Shown here: piece after piece, positions 1-13,495 of the stretch | Layout of the letters: every line of letters starts with the position of its first letter | Numbering within the stretch: position 1 is the first letter of the stretch | NCBI GenBank assembly: GCA_963693365.1 | Contig: CAVNZM010000007.1 | Coordinates: 2,666,001-2,730,000 of the forward strand | Length of the DNA stretch: 64,000 nt | Source of the DNA: Amoebidium appalachense | Taxonomy: Eukaryota; Ichthyosporea | Direction of reading: 5' to 3' | Made by a program: the position numbers and the translations under genes | Notes under the pieces: generated by a model | What the model saw: only the letters and a program-made list of their open reading frames with translations | The model's database searches: none | Told to the model about the DNA's origin: nothing

Positions 1-298
1 CAATCATCTGGCCGTCCTTGAGGTCTGCCGCCTTGACGGTTCCAGCAACCACGTGTGACAGAAGGATTTTCTTCACAGTGTCAGCAGGGGGAATCTCCTT
101 GATTTTCTTGAATGCATCGTCGGTGGGGGCAAACACAGTGAACGGGCCCTTGCCGGACAACGTGTTAACCAGGTCAGCTTGCGTCAGGAGAGTGACGAGG
201 GATGTGAAGGGTGCGTCTTTCGCAGTTGCAATTTCAACGATGGACGCAGCGGAGGCTGCGGCCACACAGAGGGCGCCAAGGAGGAATGATTTCAACAT
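1..298 (-). CDS. Secreted fasciclin (FAS1)-domain protein, N-terminal part
   Basis: Reading from the ATG at 298 leftwards gives about 99 residues before the window ends, so the 3' part is missing. Residues 1-18 are a clear signal peptide (MLKSFLLGALCVAAASAA). The FAS1 domain starts directly after it. The FAS1 H1 signature is visible as GPFTVFAPTDDAFKKI, and the H2 signature begins as ILLSHVVAGTV near the edge. FAS1 domains mediate adhesion and matrix or cell-wall interactions outside the cell. Single-domain secreted forms of about 150-200 aa are common in protists, algae and fungi. The start is chosen because it opens the signal peptide and lies about 90 nt downstream of a TATA-like box. Recognition of the family is firm; the specific role is unknown. 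Confidence 0.9.
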   Translation of the reverse strand, partial: MLKSFLLGALCVAAASAASIVEIATAKDAPFTSLVTLLTQADLVNTLSGKGPFTVFAPTDDAFKKIKEIPPADTVKKILLSHVVAGTVKAADLKDGQMI

Positions 299-383
299 GT
301 TTGCGTTTCGGGAAATCTCAACACTATTCGCGGTGTCGACGGGTTGATGTTGAGATGTGTTTTGTGCAAAGGCGCAGCTATGG

Positions 384-390
384 CTATATA
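384..390 (-). promoter_or_regulatory. TATA-like box of the fasciclin gene
   Basis: TATATAG on the minus strand, 86-92 nt upstream of the fasciclin ATG. The spacing allows a TSS about 30 nt downstream and a short leader. CCAAT/ATTGG pentamers lie further upstream (near 412 and 461). Confidence 0.45.
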
Positions 391-489
391 CCCCTCGAGA
401 GACTTTGTCAGCCAATGAAACAGAGTTTCTGCAATAAAAGTTTTGCCGTCGTCAAAAGCATCCAATAGGAATCGCCCGCCATGAGCCAA

Positions 490-1370
490 AAGTGCGCAAG
501 CAACATTCCGAAGGTTGTACGTGGGCCCGTGGGGGCTCAGCCCGGCTCAGTCAGTGCCGCCCTGCCGCTTGTCCCATCCCTACTAATCGATTACTAGTTT
601 CCCTGTATGCAACACCTTCAGAGCCCATATTTCTGTTTATGCGTGCATATACATATAGCGCGTCGCTGAAGGAAAAGATGTGGCCTTCGAAGTGAAGAGG
701 AGATCCCCCACTTCGCCATCACACAAACCGCCGCAACGTTTCAGGAATCAGTCAAAAACAGTCATGTTGAAAACGGACCTTGATGGAGAGCAATAAAGTC
801 CTTCCCTATTGGATTAATTTGTCGAACCTTGGAGTGAGGTAAACGTGTAGCCCGTCGACATATCTTTAGACCATAATGCTATTATATTAGTTGTAGCTAC
901 CATGACTGCACATGCTAATAATTAGTCGTATTATACAGTTTTATTAATTTAGTTAGCATACATACTGATGACCGAGCTTTTGTTGTGTGACTTTATTTTG
1001 TTAACACATCGGATAGTTTTAGTGCATTCAACTTGTTATGCTTCCCGTTTGCCCCCCCCTCCACCGTTTTGTGTACATAAGTCGTGCACACCCCGCAGTC
1101 CCGCACCCGATGAAAGCCATGGCCAACTCATGAAGAACCCATGCTCCCGCCCCCTACAATTTTCTGTCGCAAGAATAAAGGACAGGCGTGTGGCATCTTT
1201 TGGAATAGTCATTGCACGGGAAAACCCCCGAACTCAGACATGCCTTCATGTACTCATCTGGTGAGTGAGGCACGCGTGCCCTTCGGAATTCAAAGCATGC
1301 CTCTACGAAAAACGACCCGCCCAATACAGGAATAAAACCACTGCAAACCCCTGCCCTTCCCACCCGAAAG
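490..1370. other. Intergenic unique sequence
   Basis: No protein-like frame, RNA gene or strong repeat was recognised on either strand. Base composition is mixed and stop codons are frequent. Confidence 0.5.
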
Positions 1371-1700
1371 GGGGAGAGAGGGGGGGAGGGAGAGGGGGGG
1401 GGGAGGGGGAGGGACGGGGAGACAGGGAGGAAGGGGGGGGGGAGGGAGGGGGGGACACAACGAGCCACCACACAAACATACAAATTAAACAGAACCGCAC
1501 AGCCTGCCAGCACACGCGCTCACGCACACGCGCCTGACTATTGTACACTTCATGTGTCTGTTTTCTTGCCCTCTCTCTTTTTCCTCTCTTACCTGTTTGA
1601 GTGTGTTGGGAGGCCGCTCCATTGTAGTGCATCATAACCTGAGTGTACCTCGAGTTTGCTGCAGTTCACTTGAAGTCACACCGTGAATGTGTCACTCCAG

Positions 1701-1763
<63 letters not shown>

Positions 1764-1957
1764 AAAAAAAAAAAAGAAATAAAAACGAGAAAGAAAAAAA
1801 AAAGAAGGAGAGGATGAAATTATGATGTAAAGTTAGGGGGAGCAGGGGATTGGGTTTTTTGAAAGAAGAGACTGGGGCCCCGAGGGGGGGAGGGGGGAAG
1901 GGGGCGGGGGGGGGAGGGGGGGGGGGGGGGGAGAGGGGGAGGAGAGAGAGAGGGGAA

Positions 1958-1995
<38 letters not shown>

Positions 1996-2060
1996 GTTAA
2001 GACTCGGTCTCAGACTCGATAGGGAGAACGATTGTGGGTAGAAAGGCGTGTGTGTGTGTG

Positions 2061-2091
<31 letters not shown>

Positions 2092-2130
2092 AGAAAGAAC
2101 AAATTTGGAAGGGAAGCGGGGAGGGGAGGG

Positions 2131-2162
<32 letters not shown>

Positions 2163-2372
2163 AGGGAGGGAGGAGGGGGTTAACGTGTCTTCGTGACCTC
2201 AAAAAGTTTCAAACTTCCCCGTGATTCATCGAATTTTTACAAGCACCGTTCCTTCCATCCTCCCTCCCTTCTTCCCCCACTCCACCCTCCCCCCCCCCCC
2301 CCCCCCCCCCCCCCCATTCCGACTCCCTCTGCCTCATCACACACAAAGGACATTGTGGCACACTTCCAGCTC

Positions 2373-2418
<46 letters not shown>

Positions 2419-2820
2419 AAAGAAAACAACAAAAAAAAAAAAAAAAGACCACAGCCATGTTCTCATTCAAATGAACCGTATGGCTATGTCATGGCAACTA
2501 TTTGCACCTGGACTTAGAAGTTTCTGATGATATTACGTGATGTGCATCGACGACCTACCTAAGCAACGATGCCACTTGAAGAGTGCAATGTGTTTTGTGC
2601 ATGGCAGAAATATGGGTCTGTAAAAGTTTTGTGCAGTGTGTGTGTGTGTACGCGTGTGTGTTACTCACTTTATGTGTGTTATCAACTTGTGAATGTAATC
2701 GCGGGTGAATGTTGAGATCCTGAGGAGTTTGCTGTTTTTTTTTAGTTTTTTTTTTTTAGTTTGTTTGTTTGTTTGTTTGTTTGTTTGTTTTTTTTCATTA
2801 TTTTTTTCTTTTCTTTCTTT

Positions 2821-2857
<37 letters not shown>

Positions 2858-3386
2858 CTTTCTTTCTGTGTAAGTTTTTGCTTTTACCCTTTCATTCACA
2901 TCCCAAGCTTACAGTATTCCATACCGGGTTCGTCGTCTTTGGGTGGATGTCCACACCAGGTGATAAATGTGTCTCGTACAAATCCCCCCCCCCCCCCCCC
3001 CCCCCTTGCCCCCTCCCCTCCCCCCCTCCCCCGAGGGGCACCGGAGGGGGGGGGGGGGGGTTTGAGGCTGGGGGTGTGTGGTGGTGGTGGTTGTGGAGAG
3101 GGCCCCGGGGAGGGGGGGGGGGGGGGGAGAAGGGGGGAGTTGGGGGAGGGAGGGGCGGGGAGGAGGGGGTGAGGGGGTGAGGAGGGGGGGGGGGGGGGGG
3201 GAGGCAGCAAGCCTGGGTACCGGAGGCGTAGTGGTAACTCTTCTTTCTTTCAATTTTTTTTTTTTTGGTTTGTTTGTTTCTGTCTTTCCCCCCTTTTTTT
3301 TTTTTTTTTTTTTTTTTTTTGGTGGGGGGTGGGGGGGGGGGGGGGGGGGGGGGAAGGGGGGTGAGTGTGTGTTGTGTGGTGGTGGT

Positions 3387-3427
<41 letters not shown>

Positions 3428-3540
3428 GGCCTCTCTGAGGGAGGGGAGGGGGTTTATTGGGAAGGGGACCTTTTGCAGGAGAGTGGAGGTTGGGAAGGAG
3501 GTCTTTTGTTGGGTTGAGGGGGGGGGGGGAAGGACGTGCG
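1370..3540. repeat. Homopolymer island (G-tracts, C-A and T-G junction tracts)
   Basis: Dense run of simple sequence. G-rich blocks lie at about 1373-1455, 1885-1992, 2067-2175, 3040-3205 and 3340-3427. C-tracts passing directly into A-tracts lie at 1702-1775 and 2376-2446. T-rich into G-tract junctions lie at 2745-2857 and 3290-3350. Frames across it translate only as poly-Pro, poly-Gly or Lys-rich, so it is treated as non-coding. Confidence 0.9.
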
Positions 3541-4955
3541 CAGGCAGCCTGAGGTGCTATTATACTATGATGAATAGTAGGGGACATTTTCTGGACCCCG
3601 GAAGTAACAAATGTCCCAGTGTGTGCACAGAGAATGGCCGAGCTATTCAGTGCAGTGCAGCCTGTCTCTTGGCGAATCAGGAACGTGTTTTAAATTTTAA
3701 CTGCTCAGTCGGTATATGCCTAAGCGAGTTCTTGCTAAAAAAAAAAAAATGAATCGAAAACTTAAAAAACAGGCAGGATCTTTTATGTAGCTCTGCACTG
3801 TGTATGTTTGCACCGTAGACTACTTTAAAACAGTAAAGGTATATGTAGAATTCTTAATCAAGTACAATAATTTTTCAGCGCATATTCCATGCCCCCACCC
3901 ATAAGAAAGGCGGCCAGTGGAATATGACGTCATTAAACGTAACCTTAGTCGGGAAAAGATAAATTTGGCCCAGGTAGCAGTGTGGTCACAAAAACGTGGC
4001 AGACTAAGTTGCTAACACCTCATATAGAGCGAAGAACAACTGATGTACCCATGCCGGGGGGGGGGGGGGGGGGGGGGGGAGGGAAGGGGGGGGGGGGGGG
4101 GGGGGGGGAAGAGGAGGAAGAGGGGGGGGGGGGGGGGGAAGAATTTAAAGGGGAAGACAAACCTTCAGGGAGATTTTAGAGGTTGGAGTTTAAGGTCTAA
4201 GAATTGTGACCTACTCTTGAGAATCAGGGGTCGCTGCAGTTGACAAATAATCTCCTTACACAGTCAAAGTTTCCCACAAACAATCCCGAATTCGTGAGAT
4301 TCGTTGAGGTTACCTATACAGATGCCGGCACAAGTCGATCATCTGGGTGGCCGGATCTAATTTATTCTTTGTTTTACATGATAGAGAGCTGAAGAAGATT
4401 TGTTTATAGCAAACAAAGCCTTGCACGGACATATGTGCGTGGCTGGAGTGTAGGTCGGAGAAGGCATGGGGAACCGCATGCACCGGTATCACCATCTATC
4501 TACACTGCACATATGTACTGCCTCATGTGTCCTTTGTGCTAACATCGGTGAACTGGCGTGCCCGTGCCCTTGCGCCGGCTATTTACAGGTTTCTTTCTAA
4601 AGAATTCTAGTTAGTCCCTGCATGGTTTCGCACCATGGGTAAACTCAGTTAGCCCATATGTTTCTAGAAGTGTGAAAATGGCTGCCCCAATGAGTAACGC
4701 TGAAAGAAAATTGTTCGAGCATGATATATCGTTTATAAAACACAGTCAATGCTCCATTCTCCATCATCAAGCACACCATGTGTTAATTTGGGGGTCGGCT
4801 AATGGCATGAAACGAAAAAGGGTTTCGGTGTTCTTTTCAGTCACTTATAAAGTGTTCGTGGTGAAGCCTTCTCCCGTGTTATGCCCCTTGGGTAACACTT
4901 CGTTAGTGCCATGTACTTAACACAAGCACGAGAACCGACTTCACACCTCAGCACC
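3540..4955. other. Intergenic sequence with one G-tract
   Basis: Mostly unique DNA interrupted by a poly-G block at 4054-4138. An 82-codon frame at 4672-4920 starts with a plausible ATG but matches no family I recognise and has no supporting splice or promoter context, so it is not called as a gene. Confidence 0.5.
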
Positions 4956-4957
4956 AA

Positions 4958-6640
<1,683 letters not shown>

Positions 6641-6696
6641 CAAAGAGATCATAGACTAAGTATTCTCTCCCGGTTTGGCTCCGCAGAAGTGAATCC

Positions 6697-6762
6697 GTTA
6701 AAAGAACTACCGTCTTTCACCGCTGGAGCACCGACTGTACCCTAGCTGGGGTGCTAACAGTT
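6697..6762. repeat. Short dispersed repeat, copy 1
   Basis: About 55 bp resembling 15549-15604: both contain GAACTACCGTCTT, then CACC(G)..AGCACCGAC, then CTAGCT(T/G)GGGTG. The two copies are about 8.8 kb apart, in the same orientation, and show no coding potential. Confidence 0.6.
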
Positions 6763-6933
6763 CACTCAGTTATGTAAGCTGACACACCCTTACAGACTTA
6801 TAATTTGGACTACTGGTGCTAGTAACACCGTAGGCTAAGCCCAGGGGGCTTGCCCGTGGATGGCCACGTTCACCGCAGCACAGCCTTTCGATTGGACCCG
6901 ATTCCAGGTGATCTGCCTTATTCATTCCTCTCC

Positions 6934-7205
6934 CCCCCCCCCCCCCCCCCTCCCCCTCCCCCCTCCCCCCTCCCCCCCCCCCCCCCACCACCACCACAAC
7001 CATCATAACCACCACCACCACCACCACGCACACACACACACACACACACTTCTCCTCCCCTCTGCTCCTCATTCCCCCAATTCCCAACCCAATCTCTCAC
7101 GGTCCTCCCACTCCAACCCTACGTGAATTACACCCCCCCCTCTCCCCTTCCCCCCCTCCCCCCGCCTACCCTTCCTCCCCCCCCCCCCACCCCCCCTCCT
7201 CCGGG
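6934..7205. repeat. C-rich/(CAC)n/(CA)n tract
   Basis: Poly-C with (CCACCA)n and a short (CA)n (6934-7050), followed by degenerate C-rich sequence to 7205. Non-coding. Confidence 0.9.
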
Positions 7206-7500
7206 GGCTCCTCCTACATAGCTACTCTATACATGTACACTAGTAACATGTACTCAAAGAATATCCCACGGTCTTTCAGGCCTTTTACGAGTAAATTCAC
7301 CCCAACGGTTTCTCCAGCAAAAAAAAAAAAAAAAATTGTTACTGAGTCTGCGCCGCACGGAACTGCTTTGGAAAAGCAATAACTCGGTCGACTGGTCAGG
7401 GAACAGGCTGAACACTGAGGCTGCCAGGCATTCTCCATGCGTACTGACAACTATTACTATTTTTACCTTTTGTAAGCAGCGCGATACTTTACTACATATA

Positions 7501-8013
7501 TTAAGGGGCCAACCACATTGGCATAGTCAACTTTCAAACCGCAGAATTATTCTGCTTCTTGCAGCATTATTCTGCAAAAAGTAGAATTATTCTGCACTGA
7601 GCAGAATCAACCTGCTCTTGGCACAATTATTCCGCAAAAGCAGAGACTCTGCTTTTAGCATTTTTTGGCAGAATTTTGCCGCAAAAAGTAGAATTATTCT
7701 GCTTTCGACAGCAGAATAACTCTGCTTATAGCAGAATAATTCTGCATTTGGCAGATGATTCTGCTTTTAGCAAATTAATGGATTCTAGAGCTGTTTGCAG
7801 AATGATTCTGCCAGTCAAGAGAACAATTCTGCTTTTGCAGAATAATTCTGCAGAATCTGCTGAATCATTCTGCTTTTGCTGAATAATTCTGTTTTTGCTG
7901 AATAATAACTCAGCTTTTGCTGAATAATGCTGCTTTAAGCAGAATATTTCTGCTTTTTGCGAAATCATTCTGCTCGAAGCAAGTTGACTCAGCCGATGTG
8001 GTTGGGCTCCCTA
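7501..8013. mobile_element. MITE-like element made of about 18-20 palindromic GCAGAAT-N-ATTCTGC repeats
   Basis: The two ends are inverted copies of each other. GGCCAACCACATTGGC followed by a GTCAACTT stretch (7506-7533) is mirrored at 7979-8010, about 28 bp of imperfect terminal inverted repeat. The outer flanks are T-TA/TA-G, compatible with a TA target duplication. Between the ends, a 20-24 bp unit built on the palindrome GCAGAAT(N)ATTCTGC plus a TTTTAGC-like spacer recurs about 18-20 times with drift, so each unit can form a small hairpin. Both strands read as a degenerate QNNSA/RIILP-type peptide, which is a by-product. No transposase is present; a non-autonomous element is the simplest reading. 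Confidence 0.7.
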
Positions 8014-8094
8014 GCACTGTATATGTCGTCTTTAAATGGGTACCAACTTTTCACATCTCCTCACCTAACATATTAGTTCAGTTTGATGCTCCCT

Positions 8095-8750
<656 letters not shown>

Positions 8751-9114
8751 TGCATGCATGCGCATAGTCTTCTACTGTAGTACGATCTGATTCAAAAGCA
8801 CCCTCTCCTTCCGAGGAATATGATCCGGACTTTGACATATTCGAGCCTCCTGGTGTCACGGAAACTTACATATCAAATTCCGGCTACCGATAACTACTAC
8901 ACACCATTTAACAACAAGGAGCAATGCACGTAGGTTGTACGCTCTTGATACCCCGGGCCTTCAAAGCATCAGGACTCAAGAGAAGTGCAGTACTCCTGCC
9001 AGTCATGGTCAGTCGATTTAGAAGGCTATTACTTGTTTTGTCTCATATTTGACATAATATGGCTCATTAGGCATTTTTGAATTTGAAATGTGGGGGTGGG
9101 CAGTAGTAAGTATT

Positions 9115-9404
9115 GAGGTCCCCCCTGGTGGTGGGTCCCCCCTTCCCACCTGGGGTGGGGGAGGGACCCACCTGTTCGAGGGGGTGGTCCTCCCTAGGCT
9201 GACCACCGGGGTGGTGGGTGCCCCCCCCCTTCTCCCCCCCCTCCGGGGGGAGGGGGACCCACCTCTTTGGTGGGGTGGTGGGTCCCCCCTCCCCCCCCCC
9301 CCCTCCCCCTCCCCCCCCCCCCCCCCCCCGCGGGGAGCCCGACGGGACCCTCCGCGCCGGCCGCGGCTGCGCACCTTCTCAATGTTTCTGGGAGGCTCGC
9401 CCCT

Positions 9405-9445
<41 letters not shown>

Positions 9446-9465
9446 CCTTTCTCATCCACCCGTGC
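9115..9465. repeat. Degenerate palindromic GGGACCCACC / GGTGGGTCCC repeats and poly-C
   Basis: GGTGGGTCCC and its complement GGGACCCACC alternate across 9125-9290 and could fold into strong hairpins. Poly-C blocks follow at 9290-9330 and 9405-9442. Confidence 0.7.
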
Positions 9466-9925
9466 CCATCACGTACCAACATTAGCTGTTTGTCCTAAGT
9501 CTTCTTCTTCTTCTGCATCGTACCGGTACCACGAGCTCGCTTGACCGGTGTGCGCATGTATTGCCGTGTTTTTTATGCTTTGAGGGCCCTCATCTAGCAA
9601 ACAAACATGAAAAGAAACGATACCTCTTTATACATAGGTTTCGGGTTCCCTTACTGGCTATGTTCTCCGGTTTGACTTGGGCAAGTTGGGAAGCCGCAGG
9701 CCCGCAGCAGCTGGATCTACTGAGGTATTCACGTGGATGCCAATGTATAGATCAACCAATTATACATGTTAAATCTGGAGACCACAAAGCGGAATAGATG
9801 TGATGTGATGTAGCACTAATCAAAATGCAACAGACCTTCGAGGATCTTCCAGTAGCTGACCGACTTTCACTAGGTCTGCGCTTTGCATAGAAGAAATGGC
9901 ACGTCTAGAACGCACGAATCCGATG

Positions 9926-9970
9926 AAATATTTAAAGGAATATTACTAAAATATTTAAAGGAATATTACT
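9926..9970. repeat. 22-bp direct tandem duplication
   Basis: The unit AATATTTAAAGGAATATTAC occurs twice in a row, nearly perfectly. AT-rich, with no coding frame. Confidence 0.85.
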
Positions 9971-10436
9971 CATTGCTTTTGTATATTCCATGCAGGCTTC
10001 ATGAACTGTCTGATATAATCAGGAGCCGGTATATTTCAAGTAGGCATATCGACTATTGTCCGGCCGCGCACCGGGGCGTAAGTTGAAGACTATGATTCTA
10101 GCTCCCTATAAACTCCGAGGCCATCCAGACCCGCTAATTTCTAAAAATGTCAATGTTTAGAAACAACAATTGCTTCCTGAATCCTGCAAGACTTCAAGTT
10201 CAAGTTCCATAAAAGATGTGTTGCAGCTATAATGTTGTGAAATAAATTGGATTTACGCTTGCTAATTTTGTTCATTCTGGTGTCTATATTTCAAAGAGTT
10301 TACAATATTATGCTATAGAGTATACAATTTTATACTATAATAATAGTTTGGACAGCACACTCTTCAGCAAAATGTCTGCTCACGGGGGATATATTCAACA
10401 TGGTCATGCCAATTGCTAGCAAAACCTCCCGCTATT

Positions 10437-10520
10437 TAATTGGCTGCACACGATCATGACATCTTTGTTCACATCGCGAGGGTATAAAACGGATCGTCGC
10501 CATTCCACGTGGGTCAGTCT
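10437..10520 (+). promoter_or_regulatory. Core promoter (CCAAT, TATA, Inr) of the four-TM protein gene
   Basis: An inverted CCAAT pentamer (ATTGG, 10439-10443), a canonical TATAAAA (10483-10489) and an initiator-like TCAGTC with its A at about 10515 are spaced as expected (TATA to Inr about 32 nt). This predicts a leader of about 285 nt before the ATG at 10800. Confidence 0.6.
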
Positions 10521-10799
10521 GCCTGTTTGTTTTTTTTTCTTCGGCCGGCAGTGTTTTTATTCCCCACCCTCCGTCGCTCTCTCCCCAATCCTCTTTAAAA
10601 ACACTACAGTGGGCTACCAGTGTACGCTGTGACTATCTCCGCAGGTATCAGACTGTAAATAACTTGATTTCTTTGAGCAGCTTGGTTCTGTGCTAGCCGA
10701 GTACTTCCTTTGACAATTGACCAGCCAGGATTTGAGTCCTCCAGCCCAACTAATCGAAAGAGAATCACTTAGCGGCTCAACCACAAAATAAAAACGAAA

Positions 10800-11363
10800 A
10801 TGAATTGCACAATTAGCCCACAGATGATGACCCGCTTCAAGCTGGCAGCGGGGTGGATTCTCGTTTTGATCTACTGCCTTTATCTCTCCGGCCGTGCGTC
10901 GACATGGGCGACAGGAGTAAACAGCGACCCTGCGGCCGCCGGTCTTTCTCTCGCTCTGTGTTGGGCTTCCTTCGTTTTGTGCTTCATTCTGGGAGTTTGG
11001 CTGATGCCAGTGTGGTATGTTGCAGTCCCCAAAATTACCGGGACGTCGACGGGGGAGACAAACGGCGGCTCGACAGATACGAGTGTTCTGACAAACGACA
11101 ACATGAACGCAAACACACGCCCAAGGTTCTGGCATTACTACGGGATGTGTTTCTTCATTGGACTTTTCAGCTACTGTGTGACTACTCTGGCTGAGAAATA
11201 CCACAAGGTGAAGATTGGGACGATGGATTCTTGGCGGTGGATTGAATGGCTTATGCTTGCGATTGGTGTTCTTGCTTTTGTTGCCACGGGACTGCTTGCT
11301 TTTATTATTGTTGCGCGTAGGCCTAGACACCCAGTTGCTTACCAGCAGTATCAGATGTCGTAA
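10800..11363 (+). CDS. Four-transmembrane membrane protein, family unrecognised
   Basis: Uninterrupted 187-codon frame, apparently intronless. Four hydrophobic helices are predicted at about residues 14-30, 47-70, 112-131 and 149-172. A polar, Thr/Asn/Gly-rich loop (78-108) lies between TM2 and TM3, and a short basic tail with VARRPRHP follows TM4. The pattern is that of a small tetraspan protein. I do not see the CCG of tetraspanins or the W-GLW-C-C of claudins, so no family is assigned. Support for a real gene: a well-spaced TATA/Inr upstream, codon composition unlike the surrounding repeats, and a poly(A) signal about 490 nt downstream. Partners and function cannot be inferred from the sequence. 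Confidence 0.7.
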   Translation: MNCTISPQMMTRFKLAAGWILVLIYCLYLSGRASTWATGVNSDPAAAGLSLALCWASFVLCFILGVWLMPVWYVAVPKITGTSTGETNGGSTDTSVLTNDNMNANTRPRFWHYYGMCFFIGLFSYCVTTLAEKYHKVKIGTMDSWRWIEWLMLAIGVLAFVATGLLAFIIVARRPRHPVAYQQYQMS

Positions 11364-11853
11364 AGAAAAAAGGCATGTTTATGATGGAGACAATGAAAAC
11401 CCTTTACTGAAGACCGTGATCAACGCATGTTATTCGAATTGCGCAGGCCGGTTATTCAGAGGTTAGTAAGTGTGTTGTGACATATTGCCGCTGAACCTCG
11501 GAATGATCAATTATCAATTTGTAGTAACTGTTTTAAATTGTGTGAGTTTTGCTGTCTATAAAGTTTGGACTTTTGAAGTTATGATATTGTGTCAAAATTG
11601 TATGTATGTGCCTTTCCCGTCTTGCACATTTCAACTGGTGTTTAGTTGTGGGACCTGAGTGTCGATGGTGAAAGTATGTTTTAGTCCGACTGCGTGTTTC
11701 AAAGTACAATATCATGCTTCCACACGGCTGCCGAAATGTGGGATGCCGTGGTGAATTTAGATTCAGAAATTGCAATATTCACCAGGCCAGTGTGCCTGTG
11801 ATTTTTCCTTCTTTTGGTTTTATAATTGAATTACTTGCAGCCTGATGAAGAAG

Positions 11854-11859
11854 AATAAA
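11854..11859 (+). terminator. Poly(A) signal AATAAA
   Basis: AATAAA about 490 nt after the stop of the four-TM gene, in otherwise unique sequence. It implies a 3' UTR of about 0.5 kb. Confidence 0.45.
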
Positions 11860-11999
11860 TGGTACCGCTATCTGCCTGCCCAGTACCGACCACCATGTGA
11901 CCATAATGTGCCTCTGCAGATATTGAATTTCGGCTCAGTCTGAGTTTTCCTCCCCGTTATGATTCAATCGTGGCGGGGCCCAAAGAAAAGAGGGGCAGG

Positions 12000-12330
12000 C
12001 AGCGAGAGGGAAGAGGGCGGGGGGTAGGGGTGGGGGTGGTGGTGGTGGTAGTGGTGGTGGCGGGGGGGTGGGGGGGTGGGGGGGGGGGGGAATCCGATGC
12101 TGGTGTGTGCACGATGGTAGAGTGGGTGGTTTTTTTAAGGTCTGTTTTGGCAAGGCAAGGGAGGGCGGGGGGGGAGGGGGGGGGGGGGGGGGGGGGATGC
12201 TGGTGTGCGCAGGATGGTAGAGTGCCACTGGGTGGTAAGTCTGTTTCGGGAAGGAAAGGGAGCTGGAGGGCCCCGGGGGAGGGGGGGGAGGGGGGGGGAG
12301 GGGGAGGGGGGGGGGGGGGGGGGGGCTAAG
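12000..12330. repeat. G-tracts with a diverged direct duplication of about 75 bp
   Basis: GATGCTGGTGTG(T/C)GCA(C/G)GATGGTAGAGTG followed by TCTGTTT-(T/C)GG-AAGG occurs at 12097-12170 and again at 12196-12265. Each copy is flanked by poly-G (about 12063-12090, 12170-12195, 12277-12325). Confidence 0.8.
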
Positions 12331-12417
12331 GCTTCCCCCTCCCAATCAGCAATTCTGAGTATTTGTCTCCTCAGAGTATCCTGCTGTTAGCTGGCGTGCA
12401 GGGTAGAATGAGAAGAA

Positions 12418-12419
<2 letters not shown>

Positions 12420-12470
<51 letters not shown>

Positions 12471-12637
12471 AAAAAAAAAAAAGAAAAAAAACCACCCCAC
12501 TTCACCTTCCCTCTGTGTTCTGACCGGCAGGAGGCTGCTCCATGCTTAAACTAGCCTGAGCTGCTACAAAGGCTGTGCAATAGAGTCGGTAATTAGCTAC
12601 GGATCTACCATTTACACTGCGCCCGCTCCCCTGGCCG

Positions 12638-12674
<37 letters not shown>

Positions 12675-12691
12675 CCCCAAACCACCACCAC

Positions 12692-12732
<41 letters not shown>

Positions 12733-12968
12733 CACGCAATGCACACACGCACACACAAAATGATCTGATTCCCCTGTCCTATTCCGGCAACCCCAATTTC
12801 AAATTACCTACTCAATCACTACCCTCTTTCTTCCCTTTCTCGGACTTGGTATATACCGAGGTGTGCCCCACCAAGCTTGGGTTACTCTGCTAGCTAAAGA
12901 GGGCTACCACTCACATGCCACACCGCGGTGACAAATGTTTAGTATATTTGCAACATGTTGCGACCAAC

Positions 12969-13014
<46 letters not shown>

Positions 13015-13155
13015 AAAAAAAAAAAAAAGAAAAAGAAAAAGAAAGAAACTGGAAAGAAAGAAGGAAGTAAAACAAAGAAACACAACCCTTTCCCGTCGTC
13101 TATCCCTATCCTTGAAGTTCCTGGAAGCTTCTTCTCGTTCAGCTCGGTGTACCAG

Positions 13156-13193
<38 letters not shown>

Positions 13194-13370
13194 ACCCCCA
13201 CACCCACACAACAGAAAAAAAAAAAGAAAGAAAGAAAGAAAAGGAAAGAAAACAAAAGAAAATCATCCCCCCCCCCCCCCCCCCCCCCCCCGGGCCGCAT
13301 CCTTCGTAGAAGCTTCTCCTTGTGCAGCTCGGTGCAACAGGTTCCCTCCCTCCCCCACCCCCCCCCTCAT
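12420..13370. repeat. Repeated C-into-A tracts with a short local duplication
   Basis: C-to-A junction tracts at 12420-12482, 12638-12731 and 12970-13035; C-tracts at 13159-13193 and 13267-13291. A motif of about 40 bp (GAAGCTTCT-CTCG/TTG-T-CAGCTCGGTG-ACCAGGT) occurs at 13116-13160 and again at 13308-13345. The minus strand at about 12505-12640 has an open stretch ending in a possible donor (AAG|GTGAAG), but no neighbouring exon could be joined in phase, so no gene is called. Confidence 0.75.
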
Positions 13371-13495
13371 GTCATAGTCTGAAATACCCTTAGGGTCCAA
13401 GAAACGTCTTCCCCCCCCTAAAGGCTTCCTCGGTCGATGATAATAAAAAGCAAAAAGTCTCATGAAAAACAAATAAAAACATTGAAAACCCCCAC

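Noticed and set aside
1702-1775. C-run/A-run tracts as ciliate-type telomeric C4A4 DNA
   Set aside because: They are single C-run to A-run junctions, not tandem CCCCAAAA units, and occur in the interior of introns.
4672-4920. 82-codon frame beginning MKMAAPMSNAERK
   Set aside because: The start looks plausible, but the sequence resembles no family I know and nothing flanking it supports expression.
7501-8013. CRISPR array for the regularly spaced palindromic repeats
   Set aside because: Units drift strongly, have no unique spacers of constant length, and the context is eukaryotic; the terminal inverted repeats fit a MITE-like element better.
12505-12640. Minus-strand exon candidate reading into MEQPPAGQNTEG
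   Set aside because: A donor is present, but no adjacent exon joins in phase and the flanks are homopolymer tracts.
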